From an uncultured beta proteobacterium (GTDB lineage Bacteria > Pseudomonadota > Gammaproteobacteria > Burkholderiales > Burkholderiaceae_C), in the NCBI GenBank assembly GCA_903886275.1, contig CAISLN010000108.1, positions 1-39,129 on the forward strand: a DNA stretch of 39,129 nt, read 5' to 3'. A program made the position numbers and the translations under genes. Positions within the stretch are counted from its first letter, which is position 1. Every line of letters begins with the position of its first letter. Positions 10,484 through 19,503 of this stretch are shown in pieces. The notes under the pieces were generated by a model. It was not told the DNA's origin. It searched no databases and saw nothing but the letters and a program-made list of their open reading frames with translations.

Positions 10484-12103
10484 TTACTTGATGTCCACAC
10501 CGTAGAAGGTGTGCTTGCCAAAGGGGCTGAGCTTGTAGTCAATGACTTCCTTGCGCACCGGGGCAATCTGCACCGCATGGGCAATGGTGAACCAGGGCGC
10601 CTGTTCCTTGAAAACGACCTGGGCCTTTTCGTACAGCTTGGTGCGTTCTGCCGGGTTGGTGACCTGCTTGGCCTTGAGCACCAAATCTTCAAAGGGCTTG
10701 TAGCAGAACTTCGCCACATTGGAGCCATTGCTCTTGGCCGAGGCGCAACCCAGCAGGGTGTTGAGGAAGTTGTCCGGATCTCCGTTGTCACCGGTCCAAC
10801 CCATCATGCCCATTTGGTGTTCACCGTTTTGCATGCGCTTGCGGTACTCGCCCCACTCAAAGCTTTTGATCTCGGCCTTGACGCCAATCTTCACCAGATC
10901 GGCCTGCATCAACTCGGCAATGCGCTTGGCGTTCGGGTTGTAGGGACGCTGCACCGGCATGGCCCACAGGTCGGTGCTAAAGCCGTTGGGCAGGCCTGCC
11001 GCAGCCAGCAGCTTTTTGGCCTCAGTGGGGTTGAATGCGTCGTCCTTGATGGCCTTGTTGTAAGACCATTGTCCCGGCGGAATCGGGTTGGTGGCCGCAA
11101 TGCCGGTGCTTAAGTACACCGCCGACACAATCGCCTTCTTGTCGATGGCCATGTTGATGGCCTTGCGCACGCGCACATCGTCAAACGGCTTCTTGGTGGT
11201 GTTGTAGGCCAAGTAGCCGATGTTGAGTCCGGGCTGCTCTTGCACCACGACATGGCTGTCCTTGCGCATGGTGTCGAGGTCGGCCGGGTTGGGGTAGGGC
11301 ATGACATGGCACTCGCCCTTTTGCAGCTTGGCCCAGCGCACCGATGCGTCCGGTGTGATGGAGAAGATCAGATCGTCGATCTTGGCCTTGCCGGCCCAGT
11401 ATTGCGAAAAGGCCTTGAAGCGGATGACGGCGTCCTTTTGGTACTGCACCAGTTGGAAGGGGCCGGTACCGAGGGGGTCTTGGTCAATCTTTTCGGGCGT
11501 GCCGGCTTTGAGCATGGCGATTGCGTATTCCTTGGATTGGATACCGGCAAATTGCATGGCCAGGTTGGCAATAAAGGGAGCCTCGGGCGTATTGAGGGTG
11601 ATCTTGACGGTGTACTCGTCTACCTTTTCCACGGACTTCAACAGGGCGGGCATGCCCATGTCGCCAAAGTAGCTGTGGTTGGAACTGGTGACCTTGAAGA
11701 AGGGGTCGTTCTCTTTCCACTGGCGCTCGAACATGAACAGCACGTCGTCGGCATTGAAGTCGCGCGAGGGGGTGAAGTTTTTGTTCGACTGCCATTTCAC
11801 GCCATGGCGTAAGCTGAACGTGTATTCCAGGCCGTCTTTGGAGATGGTCCATTTTTCGGCCAGGGCCGGTACCACCTTGGTGCCGCCGCGCTCGAAGTTG
11901 ACCAGGTTGTCGTAAATCTGTTCGGTCACGTCAAAGGAAGTGCCGGTGGTGTTGATGCCGGGGTAGAAGTTTTCCGGACTGCCTTCGGAGCAGTACACCA
12001 AGGTCTTGGCCGATGCGCCGTTGAATGCCATCAGCGCCGGCAGCGCGATGGCGGCCAGAAGGGCGGTTTTTCGTAATCGGAGACGGGGTTTGGACTGAAT
12101 CAT
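10484..12103 (-). CDS. dppA: Dipeptide ABC transporter, periplasmic binding protein
   Basis: A 539-residue SBP family 5 protein that captures dipeptides in the periplasm for DppBCDF. The N-terminal signal peptide has basic residues, then a hydrophobic core, and probably cleaves after ASA (Ala32). The mature part closely resembles E. coli DppA: KTLVYCSEGSPE at the start, GTGPFQLVQYQKDA, LWAMPVQRPYNPNA and MMGWTGDNGDPDNF. The start ATG has a near-ideal GGAGGT 5 bp upstream. It is the last gene of the operon, 63 bp after dppF. E. coli places dppA first. A strong own ribosome-binding site may compensate for the distal position. Confidence 0.94.
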   Translation of the reverse strand: MIQSKPRLRLRKTALLAAIALPALMAFNGASAKTLVYCSEGSPENFYPGINTTGTSFDVTEQIYDNLVNFERGGTKVVPALAEKWTISKDGLEYTFSLRHGVKWQSNKNFTPSRDFNADDVLFMFERQWKENDPFFKVTSSNHSYFGDMGMPALLKSVEKVDEYTVKITLNTPEAPFIANLAMQFAGIQSKEYAIAMLKAGTPEKIDQDPLGTGPFQLVQYQKDAVIRFKAFSQYWAGKAKIDDLIFSITPDASVRWAKLQKGECHVMPYPNPADLDTMRKDSHVVVQEQPGLNIGYLAYNTTKKPFDDVRVRKAINMAIDKKAIVSAVYLSTGIAATNPIPPGQWSYNKAIKDDAFNPTEAKKLLAAAGLPNGFSTDLWAMPVQRPYNPNAKRIAELMQADLVKIGVKAEIKSFEWGEYRKRMQNGEHQMGMMGWTGDNGDPDNFLNTLLGCASAKSNGSNVAKFCYKPFEDLVLKAKQVTNPAERTKLYEKAQVVFKEQAPWFTIAHAVQIAPVRKEVIDYKLSPFGKHTFYGVDIK

Positions 12104-12166
12104 TCATTACCTCCATGTAAAAAAAACACATATTACGGCACGCATGGCGCTTTGCTGTGCGGGTAG

Positions 12167-13189
12167 TTACGGGGTTGCGAGTTTTTCTGCTTCAAAGCAG
12201 GCGACCTTGCGCCCCATCAACTCCAAGAGGGGCGGGCGCTCTTCATGGCATTGCGCCACCGCATAGGGGCAGCGGGTGGAAAACACACAACCCTTGGGCG
12301 GACTCAAAGGCGAGGGCAACTCACCGCTGAGCACCATGCGTTTGCGCGCCTGTCCGCTGCCCGCCAAGCCGGGCGTGGAGGCCAACAGGGCCTGGGTGTA
12401 GGGGTGCAGCGGCTGGCTGAAGATGGTTTCCTTGTCGCCATGCTCTACCGTGCTGCCCAGGTACATCACCAGCACATCGTGGGCAATGTGGCGCACCACA
12501 CCCAGGTCATGCGAGATGAACAAATAGGCCAGGCCCAGGTCGCGCTGCAGGTCGCCCAGCAGGTTGAGCACCTGCGCCTGAATCGACACATCGAGCGCCG
12601 ACACCGGCTCGTCGGCCACCACCAGCAGGGGGTTGAGCATGAGCGCACGGGCAATCGCAATGCGCTGGCGTTGGCCGCCCGAGAACATGTGTGGAAAACG
12701 GTCGTAATGCTCAGGGCGCAGGCCCACCTTGGCCAGCATCGCCTTGGCTTTTTCTGCCCGCTCGGCCGCGTTCAGGTCGGTGTTGATCTCCAGCGGCGCT
12801 TCCAGAATTTGGCCTATGCGCTTGCGCGGATTGAGTGAGCCATAGGGGTTCTGGAACACCAGTTGCACCTTTTGACGCAGGGCTTTTTTGTCGTGGCTTT
12901 GCAGCACATCGATACCGCCCAGGGTGAGCGAACCCGCCGAGGGTTTCTCGATCAGCGTGACCATGCGCGCCAGGGTGGACTTGCCACAACCCGACTCGCC
13001 CACCACGGCCAGCGTCTTGCCAGCCTGCAAGGTAAAGGACACGCCGCTGACGGCCTGCAGCATGGCAGGCGCGCGCAGCGGGCCGCGGCTGATGGCATAG
13101 ACCTGCTTGAGCTGGTCGGCAATGACCACGGCTTGACCAGACGGGTTGACTTGCGCCTGCGCGTTGGCTTGGGGTGCTGCGGTGCTCAT
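12167..13189 (-). CDS. dppF: Dipeptide ABC transporter, ATP-binding protein DppF
   Basis: A 340-residue ATPase of the peptide/nickel (Opp/Dpp) class. The Walker A GESGCGKS spans residues 64-71, the signature is [14 protein letters not shown], and Walker B is [11 protein letters not shown]. The C-terminal oligopeptide-transporter extension carries the conserved cysteines ([10 protein letters not shown]...C). The start ATG (MSTAAPQ) overlaps the dppD stop as ATGA; the frame is open further upstream but that stretch lies inside dppD. It forms the heterodimeric motor with DppD at the inner face of the membrane. Confidence 0.93.
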   Translation of the reverse strand: MSTAAPQANAQAQVNPSGQAVVIADQLKQVYAISRGPLRAPAMLQAVSGVSFTLQAGKTLAVVGESGCGKSTLARMVTLIEKPSAGSLTLGGIDVLQSHDKKALRQKVQLVFQNPYGSLNPRKRIGQILEAPLEINTDLNAAERAEKAKAMLAKVGLRPEHYDRFPHMFSGGQRQRIAIARALMLNPLLVVADEPVSALDVSIQAQVLNLLGDLQRDLGLAYLFISHDLGVVRHIAHDVLVMYLGSTVEHGDKETIFSQPLHPYTQALLASTPGLAGSGQARKRMVLSGELPSPLSPPKGCVFSTRCPYAVAQCHEERPPLLELMGRKVACFEAEKLATP

Positions 13190-14169
13190 AGGCGGCCTTC
13201 CATGGTGGGGTTTGCGTTCAGCGGGAAATGGCAGCGCACAGCGCCAGTTGCCAATGCCTGCAGGTCGGGGCGTTGCTCGCAGGCGTCCTGGCGGTAGTTG
13301 CAGCGCGGCGCAAAGAGGCAACCGCTGGGTCGGTCAAACAGCCCCGGCACCATGCCCGGAATGGTGGCCAGGCGGGCGTTGCCGCTGCTGCGCTCGGGCA
13401 TGGAAGCCATCAGCGCCTCGGTATAGGGATGCAGGGGCGTGCCAAACAGGTCCAGCGCGCTGCGCTGCTCCATCAACTGGCCGGCATACATCACGGCCAC
13501 GCGCTGCGCCATTTCGCTGACCACGCCCATGTTGTGGGTGATCAGCACCAGGGCCATGCCGCGCTCTTTTTGCAGACTGCGCAACAGGTCCAGGATCTGC
13601 GCCTGAATGGTCACGTCCAGGGCCGTGGTGGGCTCGTCGGCAATCAGCAGCTTGGGGTTGCAGGCAATCGCCATGGCAATCATCACGCGCTGCGCCATGC
13701 CGCCGGAAAACTGGTGCGGATACAAATCGAGGCGGCTCTCGGGCGCGGGAATGCCGACCTGCTCCAACAGTTCAATGCAGCGTTTGCGCGCCTGCTTGGC
13801 GCTCATGCCCAGGTGCAGCTTCAAGGTCTCGGCCAGTTGAAAACCCACGGTAAAGCAGGGGTTCAGGCTGGTGGTGGGGTCCTGGAAGATCATGGCCAAA
13901 TCCTTGCCCGTGATTTTCCGGCGCTCGCGCTCGGAGAGTTGCAGCAGGTCGTGGCCATCAAAGCGCATGGCGTCGGCCCGCACGACGCCGGGGTAACCCA
14001 CCAGGCCCATCAGCGCCATCATGGTGACGCTCTTGCCCGAGCCCGACTCGCCCACGATGCCCAGCACTTCGCCGGGCTCAATCGAAAAACTCACGCCGTC
14101 TACGGCGTGCATCACAGCCTGGTGCGATGGGAATTGCACCGACAGGTTCTTTATTTCAAGCAATGCCAT
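13186..14169 (-). CDS. dppD: Dipeptide ABC transporter, ATP-binding protein DppD
   Basis: A 327-residue ATPase that pairs with DppF. Walker A is GESGSGKS (residues 40-47), the signature is [14 protein letters not shown], and Walker B is [13 protein letters not shown]. The C-terminal segment has the family's Cys-rich [14 protein letters not shown]. Length is the same as E. coli DppD. It starts 25 bp after dppC with a weak AAAGAG upstream and overlaps dppF by ATGA. Confidence 0.94.
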   Translation of the reverse strand: MALLEIKNLSVQFPSHQAVMHAVDGVSFSIEPGEVLGIVGESGSGKSVTMMALMGLVGYPGVVRADAMRFDGHDLLQLSERERRKITGKDLAMIFQDPTTSLNPCFTVGFQLAETLKLHLGMSAKQARKRCIELLEQVGIPAPESRLDLYPHQFSGGMAQRVMIAMAIACNPKLLIADEPTTALDVTIQAQILDLLRSLQKERGMALVLITHNMGVVSEMAQRVAVMYAGQLMEQRSALDLFGTPLHPYTEALMASMPERSSGNARLATIPGMVPGLFDRPSGCLFAPRCNYRQDACEQRPDLQALATGAVRCHFPLNANPTMEGRL

Positions 14170-14194
14170 TGTGTCGCTCTTTGAAAAGGGTGAT

Positions 14195-15109
14195 TCAGCG
14201 TTTGAGCTTGGGGTCCAGCGCGTCGCGCAGGCCGTCGCCCAGCAAATTGAAGGCCAGCACCGTGATCAGGATGGCCAGGCCAGGGAAGGTGACCACCCAC
14301 CAGGCGCGCAGCACAAACTCGCGTGCGTCGGCCAGCATGGTGCCCCATTCGGGCGAGGGCGGTTGCGCGCCCAGACCCAGAAAGCCCAGGGCCGCTGCAT
14401 CCAGAATGGCCGCTGAAATACCCAGCGAGGCCTGCACGATCAAAGGTGCCATGCAGTTGGGCAGGATCTCGCTGAACATCAGGCGCAGGTGGCTGGCGCC
14501 GCCCATGCGCGCGGCGGTCACATAGTCGCGCGAGGCCTCGGCAATCACGGCCGCACGGGTGATGCGCACGTAATGCGGCAACACCACAATCGCCACCGCC
14601 AGCATGGCATTCATCAGGCCAGGGCCCAGGATGGCAACGATGACGATGGCCAGCAGCAGGCTGGGCAGGGTCAGGATGATGTCCATCAGGCGCATCACCA
14701 GCACTTCAAACATGCCACGGATATAGCCTGCCAGCAGGCCCAGCACGGTGCCGGTGACGATGGAAATCACCACCACGGCCACGCCAATCAGCAGGGACAG
14801 GCGGGCGCCAAAAATCAAGCGCGAGAGGATGTCCCGGCCAATCGCATCGGTGCCCAACAGGTGCGCCGAGCTGCCACCCGTCGTCCAAGCCGGCGGCGCC
14901 AGTAACACCGTGGTGTCGGTCAGGTTTGGCCCATAGGGTGCAATCTGGTTGGCAAAGGCCGCCAGCAGCAAGACCAGGCAGACGATGACAAGGCCGCCTA
15001 GGGCGCCCTTATTGGCCGAGAAAGAACGCCAGAAGTCGCGCAAGGGCGTCACCTGGGCGGCCAGTGCGTCGGCGTCGGACTTGGCGGTGGATTGGGTCAT
15101 AGCGCTCAT
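14195..15109 (-). CDS. dppC: Dipeptide ABC transporter, permease DppC
   Basis: A 304-residue inner-membrane permease with a short cytoplasmic N-terminus, one helix near residues 35-55 and a C-terminal BPD-transport domain of about five helices. The EAA-type loop that contacts the ATPases is [15 protein letters not shown]. The start (MSAMTQ) overlaps the dppB stop as ATGA; an internal ATG 9 bp further on is the only near alternative. E. coli DppC has 300 residues. Confidence 0.93.
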   Translation of the reverse strand: MSAMTQSTAKSDADALAAQVTPLRDFWRSFSANKGALGGLVIVCLVLLLAAFANQIAPYGPNLTDTTVLLAPPAWTTGGSSAHLLGTDAIGRDILSRLIFGARLSLLIGVAVVVISIVTGTVLGLLAGYIRGMFEVLVMRLMDIILTLPSLLLAIVIVAILGPGLMNAMLAVAIVVLPHYVRITRAAVIAEASRDYVTAARMGGASHLRLMFSEILPNCMAPLIVQASLGISAAILDAAALGFLGLGAQPPSPEWGTMLADAREFVLRAWWVVTFPGLAILITVLAFNLLGDGLRDALDPKLKR

Positions 15110-16116
15110 GATTGGTGCCGTATGCGGGGGTTGATGATGCCGTAGGTCACATCGACAAGCAGGTTGACGGCCATGACCACCATTCCCAAGAGCAACATGC
15201 CGCCTTGCAGCACGGGATAGTCGCGCCGACTGATGGCCTCGATCAGCCACTTGCCCACGCCGGGCCAGGAGAAGATGGTTTCGGTCAGGATGGCGCCGGT
15301 AAACAGCACGCCCACTTGCAGGCCGATGACGGTGATCACCGGGATCAGCGCATTGCGCAGCGCGTGCACCGCCACCACGCGCAGGTTCGACAGGCCCTTG
15401 GCGCGTGCGGTGCGGATGTAGTCCTCACCCAGCACCTCCAGCATGGCCGAGCGCGTCATGCGCGCAATCACGGCCAGCGGATTGGTGCCCAGCACGATGG
15501 TGGGCAAAATCAGGTGTGAGGCCGCCGACATAAAGGCGCCCTCCTGACCCGAGAGCAGGGAGTCGATCAACAAAAAACCGGTGACCGAATCGAAGTAATA
15601 GGCCACCGCAATCCGGCCCGACACCGGCGTCAGATCGAGCTGCACCGAGAACAGCAGAATCAGCAGCAGGCCCCACCAGAAGATCGGCATCGAGTAGCCG
15701 GCCAGCGACACGCCCATGACGCCGTGGTCCAGAATCGAATTGCGTTTGACGGCGGCCAAAATGCCCGCGGGTATGCCGATCAGCAGGGCAAACAAAATGG
15801 CGCAGACGGCGAGCTCAATGGTGGCCGGAAACAGCGTTGCAAATTCACTCAGCACTGGGGCCTGGGTGATGATGGACTTGCCCAAATCGCCGTGCAGTAC
15901 CTTGCCAATGTAGATGCCGTACTGCACGATGATGGGCTGGTCCAGCCCGTATTCGGTGAGCAGCCTGGCGTGGCGCGCAGCGTCTATGCCGCGCTCGCCG
16001 GCCAGGGTCTCAATCGGGTCGCCTGGGACCAGACGGATCAAAAAAAATGCCAGCAGGGTCATGCCGAAAAAAGTCGGAATGATCAGGCTCAGGCGGGTCA
16101 GTGCAAAGCGGAACAT
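15106..16116 (-). CDS. dppB: Dipeptide ABC transporter, permease DppB
   Basis: A 336-residue inner-membrane permease and first gene of the operon. The N-terminal helix (FRFALTRLSLIIPTFFGMTL) and the following IRLVPGDP motif are hallmarks of DppB/OppB. The coupling loop is YIRTARAKGLSNLRV. I chose ATG 16116 because it puts the family's usual MFRFALTRL at the start; an in-frame ATG further upstream adds unrelated residues. Upstream (leftward reading) is an extended -10-like TG-T-TATGCT around 16150, but no clear -35. Confidence 0.93.
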   Translation of the reverse strand: MFRFALTRLSLIIPTFFGMTLLAFFLIRLVPGDPIETLAGERGIDAARHARLLTEYGLDQPIIVQYGIYIGKVLHGDLGKSIITQAPVLSEFATLFPATIELAVCAILFALLIGIPAGILAAVKRNSILDHGVMGVSLAGYSMPIFWWGLLLILLFSVQLDLTPVSGRIAVAYYFDSVTGFLLIDSLLSGQEGAFMSAASHLILPTIVLGTNPLAVIARMTRSAMLEVLGEDYIRTARAKGLSNLRVVAVHALRNALIPVITVIGLQVGVLFTGAILTETIFSWPGVGKWLIEAISRRDYPVLQGGMLLLGMVVMAVNLLVDVTYGIINPRIRHQS

Positions 16117-16176
16117 AGGCGTATCGTTAAGTTGACAGACCGGCAGCATACACAAGCCCAGAACACGAAAACTAAA

Positions 16177-16198
16177 AAGGCCGGCAGAAGCCGACCTT
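16177..16198 (-). terminator. Intrinsic terminator after the SWIB gene
   Basis: A 9-bp stem (AAGGCCGGC against GCCGACCTT) has a 4-nt loop. The single non-Watson-Crick position becomes a G-U pair when read leftward, and a run of A residues to the left gives a U-tail in that direction, so it fits best as the terminator of the leftward SWIB gene. It lies between that gene and dppB, separating the two transcripts. Confidence 0.8.
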
Positions 16199-16221
16199 TT
16201 TTTGCATGCGCAGAGCAGTGA

Positions 16222-16725
16222 TTACTTGAGGTGCTTGCCGATCAGGCCGGCCATCTCAAACATCGTAGCCTTGGCTTTTCCAAAGACTTCCCTGAGCTTG
16301 GCATCGGCATTGATCATGCGCTTGTCAACGGCGTCTTGCAGACCGTGCTTCTTGATGTAAACCCACAGTTGCTTGACCACTTCGGTACGCGGCAGGGGCT
16401 TGCCGCCCACCACTGCAGCCAAGGCGGCGCTGGGGGTCAGTTCCTTCATGAATGCTGCGTTGACGGTGCGCTTCTTGGCTGGAGCAGCCTTCTTTGCAGC
16501 AACCTTCTTGGCCGGAGCTGCTGCTACTTTTTTCGCAGGAGCGGCGGCCTTCTTTGCCGGTGCAGCAGCTTTCTTTGCCGGAGCCGCGACCTTCTTCGCG
16601 GGTGCAGCAGCCTTCTTGGCCGGTGCCGCAGCGGCTACCTTTTTAGCTGGGGCCGCTTTGGTAGCGACTGGCGCAGCCTTCTTTGCGGGAGCGGCTTTTG
16701 CAGCCGGTTTTTTTGCAGTTGCCAT
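16222..16725 (-). CDS. SWIB/MDM2 domain protein with histone H1-like Lys/Ala/Pro tail
   Basis: A 167-residue protein in two parts. Residues 1-88 are almost entirely Ala, Lys, Pro and Val, with nine PAKK motifs, like the DNA-binding tail of histone H1-like bacterial proteins. Residues 93-167 match the SWIB/MDM2 fold: LTPSAALAAVVG, LPRTEVVKQLWVYIKK, KRMINADAKLREVFG, MFEMAGLIGKHL. SWIB domains are best known in eukaryotic chromatin remodellers and in chlamydiae, and occur in several betaproteobacteria. A nucleoid-associated role is likely but not shown. The start (MATAKK) has GAAGGA just upstream. A 9-bp inverted repeat lies in its 5' region. The repetitive tail probably varies in length between strains. 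Confidence 0.88.
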   Translation of the reverse strand: MATAKKPAAKAAPAKKAAPVATKAAPAKKVAAAAPAKKAAAPAKKVAAPAKKAAAPAKKAAAPAKKVAAAPAKKVAAKKAAPAKKRTVNAAFMKELTPSAALAAVVGGKPLPRTEVVKQLWVYIKKHGLQDAVDKRMINADAKLREVFGKAKATMFEMAGLIGKHLK

Positions 16726-16756
16726 GATTGATTGTCCTTCTAGAAGTTGATTAATC

Positions 16757-16785
16757 ACCAGCGAAAATTCTGCGTCTTCGCTGGT
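16757..16785. promoter_or_regulatory. 9-bp inverted repeat upstream of the SWIB gene
   Basis: ACCAGCGAA (16757-16765) and TTCGCTGGT (16777-16785) are perfect complements separated by 11 bp. The repeat sits about 30 bp upstream of the SWIB start codon, between divergent genes. It could be an operator for a dimeric repressor or a hairpin in the 5' leader of the SWIB mRNA. Confidence 0.5.
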
Positions 16786-16903
16786 AGACCGGATGCTACT
16801 GGAGAAAATCGTGCTTTCCAAGCGGCGAAATACATTTTTCGCTCGGAGAGCTGGTTTTTTTCATTGGAGAATCGCCCATTTACCCCAAAAGGAGCACCCC
16901 TGT

Positions 16904-17425
16904 ATGAACCCTTCATTTGCCACCTGTGATTTTTGCGATCTGCACAAGGAAGACAGCTCAGGCGATTTTCGCGTGTTGCCCCCGGTATTTCGTGATTTCG
17001 GGCAGCTCAAAAAGTTCTGCGGCCCGGTGCAAACCGTGCAATGTTTTGAGGACAACACTTGGGTCAAGGCCGCCGTGGACGCGCAGGGCTGGATAGACAC
17101 GCCGCAGGGGCGTGTGGGCAAGGTGCTGGTGGTGGACGGTGGCGGCTCGCTGCGCCGGGCCCTGCTGGGCGGCAACCTGGGTGCTGCGGCGGCGCGCAAC
17201 GGCTGGGCCGGTGTGGTGATAGACGGCTGCGTGCGCGACACGGCAGAACTCGCCGTGCAGGCCCTAGGCATCCGGGCCCTGGCTGCCATGCCGCTGCCTA
17301 CCGAGAAGCGCAAGCAGGGTCAGGCCCAAGTGGCGGTGCAATTGCAAGGGGTGTGGGTGCGACCCGGTGACTGGCTGTATGCCGATGAAGACGGCATGGT
17401 GGTTAGCAGCCAGCCTCTGCTATAG
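16904..17425 (+). CDS. RraA-like protein, possible 4-hydroxy-4-methyl-2-oxoglutarate aldolase
   Basis: A 173-residue RraA-family protein. The core VVDGGGSLRRALLGGNL and the catalytic-type VIDGCVRD (Arg111, Asp112) are present. Members act either as class II HMG/CHA aldolases, splitting 4-hydroxy-4-methyl-2-oxoglutarate and decarboxylating oxaloacetate, or as inhibitors of RNase E. The Arg-Asp pair fits the aldolase type; E. coli RraA has a different pair here. The start ATG has AAAAGGAG at 16887-16894. The N-terminus has an unusual CDFCD stretch. No aromatic-degradation genes surround it, so substrate and role are open. Confidence 0.85.
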   Translation: MNPSFATCDFCDLHKEDSSGDFRVLPPVFRDFGQLKKFCGPVQTVQCFEDNTWVKAAVDAQGWIDTPQGRVGKVLVVDGGGSLRRALLGGNLGAAAARNGWAGVVIDGCVRDTAELAVQALGIRALAAMPLPTEKRKQGQAQVAVQLQGVWVRPGDWLYADEDGMVVSSQPLL

Positions 17426-17459
17426 GCCTGTTGCAGCAGCCCTGCGGCGCTACGTCCAG

Positions 17460-18401
17460 CTACACATGCGGCTCTATGGCCGCATGGGTCTGGCGTCCCG
17501 GCAGGGTGGCCAGCAACACGCCCAAGAGCGCAATGGCAAAGGCCAGCAATTGCATGGCACTTAAGTGTTCGCCCAGCACCAGCACACCCACCAGCGCTGC
17601 CGACACCGGCAGCAGCACGGTAAACACTCCGGCATGGGCTGCGGGCACGTTCTTGGTGCCGCTCATCCACAGCCAGACAGTCCAGACGCTGGCCGCCATG
17701 GCGTAGAACAGCAGGAGCAACCAGGAGGCGCCCTGTACGGCACCGAAGTCGAAGTGCAGGGCGGTGTACAGGCCCATGGGCGTCATCAATAAAAAGCCGC
17801 ACAGGTTGATGAGGGCGCAGATGCGCTTGGGTGACACCGTACCGGTGAGCTTCTTGCCGATGACCGCATAAAAGGCCTCGCACAGCACGGCGCCAAACAC
17901 CAGCAAATTGCCCAGCAGCATGCGGCTGGCGTCTGCGGTGCTGGCCGCGTTCTGCCGCGTCAGCGCCAGCAGGCCGATGCCAATGGCACCGCAGGCCACG
18001 GCGGCCCAGATGCGCGGGCCTATGGTTTCCTTCAGGAACACCCAGCTCATTAGCGCCACCACGGCCGGAATCGCCGCCATGATGACACCGGCGGACACCG
18101 CGCTGGTCATGCTCACGCCAAACAGCATGCAGATGGAAAATAAAAAGTTGCCCAGAAACGATTCCAAAAACAGCAACTGCTTGGTGTGCCGCGTCATGGG
18201 GGCTTCGCCCAGAGGCTTTTTCAGCCAGTGCACCATGGCAATGCCGCCAATGCCAAAGCGCAGCCAGGCCAGCAAAAACACCGGCAAGGCCGCAACCAAG
18301 GGCTTGCTGAGTGCCACGTAGCTGCCGGCCAGAGCCATGCTCAGAGCCAGAAAGCCATAGGCGGCCCAGCGCTTGGGGGAGGGTGGGGTATTGCGGTTCA
18401 T
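17460..18401 (-). CDS. EamA/DMT family transporter
   Basis: An inner-membrane protein of about 313 residues with roughly ten hydrophobic helices arranged as two EamA repeats. The first repeat has LAWLRFGIGG and SAGVIMAAIPAVVALMSW; the second has an AGVFTVLLPVSAALVGVLVLGE segment, the classical end of EamA domain 2. Substrates of this family are varied (amino acids, metabolites) and cannot be read from sequence. The start at MNRNTPP is chosen because it is the ATG nearest the first helix; ATG 18422 or 18458 are possible, and none has a clear ribosome-binding site. It is divergent from the agmatinase gene, so a polyamine link is possible but unproven. Confidence 0.85.
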   Translation of the reverse strand: MNRNTPPSPKRWAAYGFLALSMALAGSYVALSKPLVAALPVFLLAWLRFGIGGIAMVHWLKKPLGEAPMTRHTKQLLFLESFLGNFLFSICMLFGVSMTSAVSAGVIMAAIPAVVALMSWVFLKETIGPRIWAAVACGAIGIGLLALTRQNAASTADASRMLLGNLLVFGAVLCEAFYAVIGKKLTGTVSPKRICALINLCGFLLMTPMGLYTALHFDFGAVQGASWLLLLFYAMAASVWTVWLWMSGTKNVPAAHAGVFTVLLPVSAALVGVLVLGEHLSAMQLLAFAIALLGVLLATLPGRQTHAAIEPHV

Positions 18402-18511
18402 GGAAGGGGTGAATGTCGCGCGCATCACAGGCAAAGCGGCACAGCCTACACCATGCACCGCTCAGGGCTGCGTGCAGTGGTTTCCCGGCGGCGGCCCGAA
18501 TTGGACCCAGG

Positions 18512-18523
18512 GGCGCCGGCGCC
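18512..18523. repeat. 12-bp perfect palindrome between EamA gene and agmatinase gene
   Basis: GGCGCCGGCGCC is a perfect palindrome about 40 bp upstream of the agmatinase start in the divergent intergenic region. It could be an operator; in GC-rich DNA it could also arise by chance. Confidence 0.3.
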
Positions 18524-18563
18524 ATGCGCTAACGTAGCAGGCTAGTGATTCACGAGAGATGCC

Positions 18564-19484
18564 ATGGCCACAGGACAATTTGCATATGCCAACAACAGCA
18601 ACCGCTTTCTGGGTGCGCCTGCCCTGGAGCGCCAGCCTTTTGCCGTTTGCGGCTTGCCCTTCGACGGCGCGGTGACGAATCGGCCCGGCGCACGCTTTGG
18701 CCCGCAGGAGATACGCCGCGCCTCGCTGATGCTGTGTGATGGCATCCATCCGCTGTTTGATGTCAGCCCGCTGGGGCAACTCGGTGACGCCGGCGACATG
18801 CGCCTGCCCAATGCCTCGCCCCTGGTCGAGGTGCGTGCCGCCATTCAGCAGCAGGCGAGCGCGCTGATGGCTTCTCACCACTGCGTCTTTATAGGCGGCG
18901 ACCACTCGGTGACATTGCCCCTGTTGCGCGCCCTGCATGCGCAGCAGGGGCCAGTGGCACTGGTGCATTTCGATGCCCATTGCGATACCTGGAGCGACCA
19001 TTTTGGCGAACCTTCCGGTCATGGCACCTGGACCTATGAGGCGATACAGGAGGGCCTGGTGCAACGCGACAAGACGGTGCAGATTGGCATCCGCTCCAGC
19101 GGCGAGCGCAGCGCCCGCGAGTACGTCAAGGACCAGGGCGGCCTGATCGTCACTGCGCGTGAACTGCGCGGCAAAGATGGCAGCGGCCTGTCGGAGATCA
19201 TCGAACGCATCAAGGCCCGCATAGGTACCACGCCCTGCTACCTGACGCTCGACATCGACTGCCTGGACCCGGCCTTTGCACCCGGCACCGGCACGCCCGA
19301 ACCCGGCGGTATGACGAGTTCGCAGGTGATGACCTTTCTGGAAGAGCTCGCACCCCTGAACCTTATCGGCATGGACTGCGTGGAAGTGGCACCGGCCTAT
19401 GACCATGCCGAGCTCACCAGCAATGCCGCCGCCCAATTTCTGTGGACCTATCTGTGCGGGCAGATCGCCAAGCGCGTGCCTTGA
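18564..19484 (+). CDS. speB: Agmatinase/guanidino-acid ureohydrolase family enzyme
   Basis: A 306-residue Mn-dependent ureohydrolase. All metal ligands are visible: His114 (GGDHS), Asp137, His139 and Asp141 (DAHCD), and Asp230 and Asp232 (DIDCLDP). Members release urea from agmatine, guanidinobutyrate or guanidinopropionate. The setting, upstream of putrescine-degradation genes, favours agmatine to putrescine, with 4-guanidinobutyrate to GABA as the alternative. The start ATG has only a weak GAGAG upstream. The puuB-type gene follows after 19 bp and is probably co-transcribed. Family assignment is secure; the substrate, and so the symbol, is inferred. Confidence 0.87.
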   Translation: MATGQFAYANNSNRFLGAPALERQPFAVCGLPFDGAVTNRPGARFGPQEIRRASLMLCDGIHPLFDVSPLGQLGDAGDMRLPNASPLVEVRAAIQQQASALMASHHCVFIGGDHSVTLPLLRALHAQQGPVALVHFDAHCDTWSDHFGEPSGHGTWTYEAIQEGLVQRDKTVQIGIRSSGERSAREYVKDQGGLIVTARELRGKDGSGLSEIIERIKARIGTTPCYLTLDIDCLDPAFAPGTGTPEPGGMTSSQVMTFLEELAPLNLIGMDCVEVAPAYDHAELTSNAAAQFLWTYLCGQIAKRVP

Positions 19485-19503
19485 TTTATTTGAAAGCCCC
19501 ACC

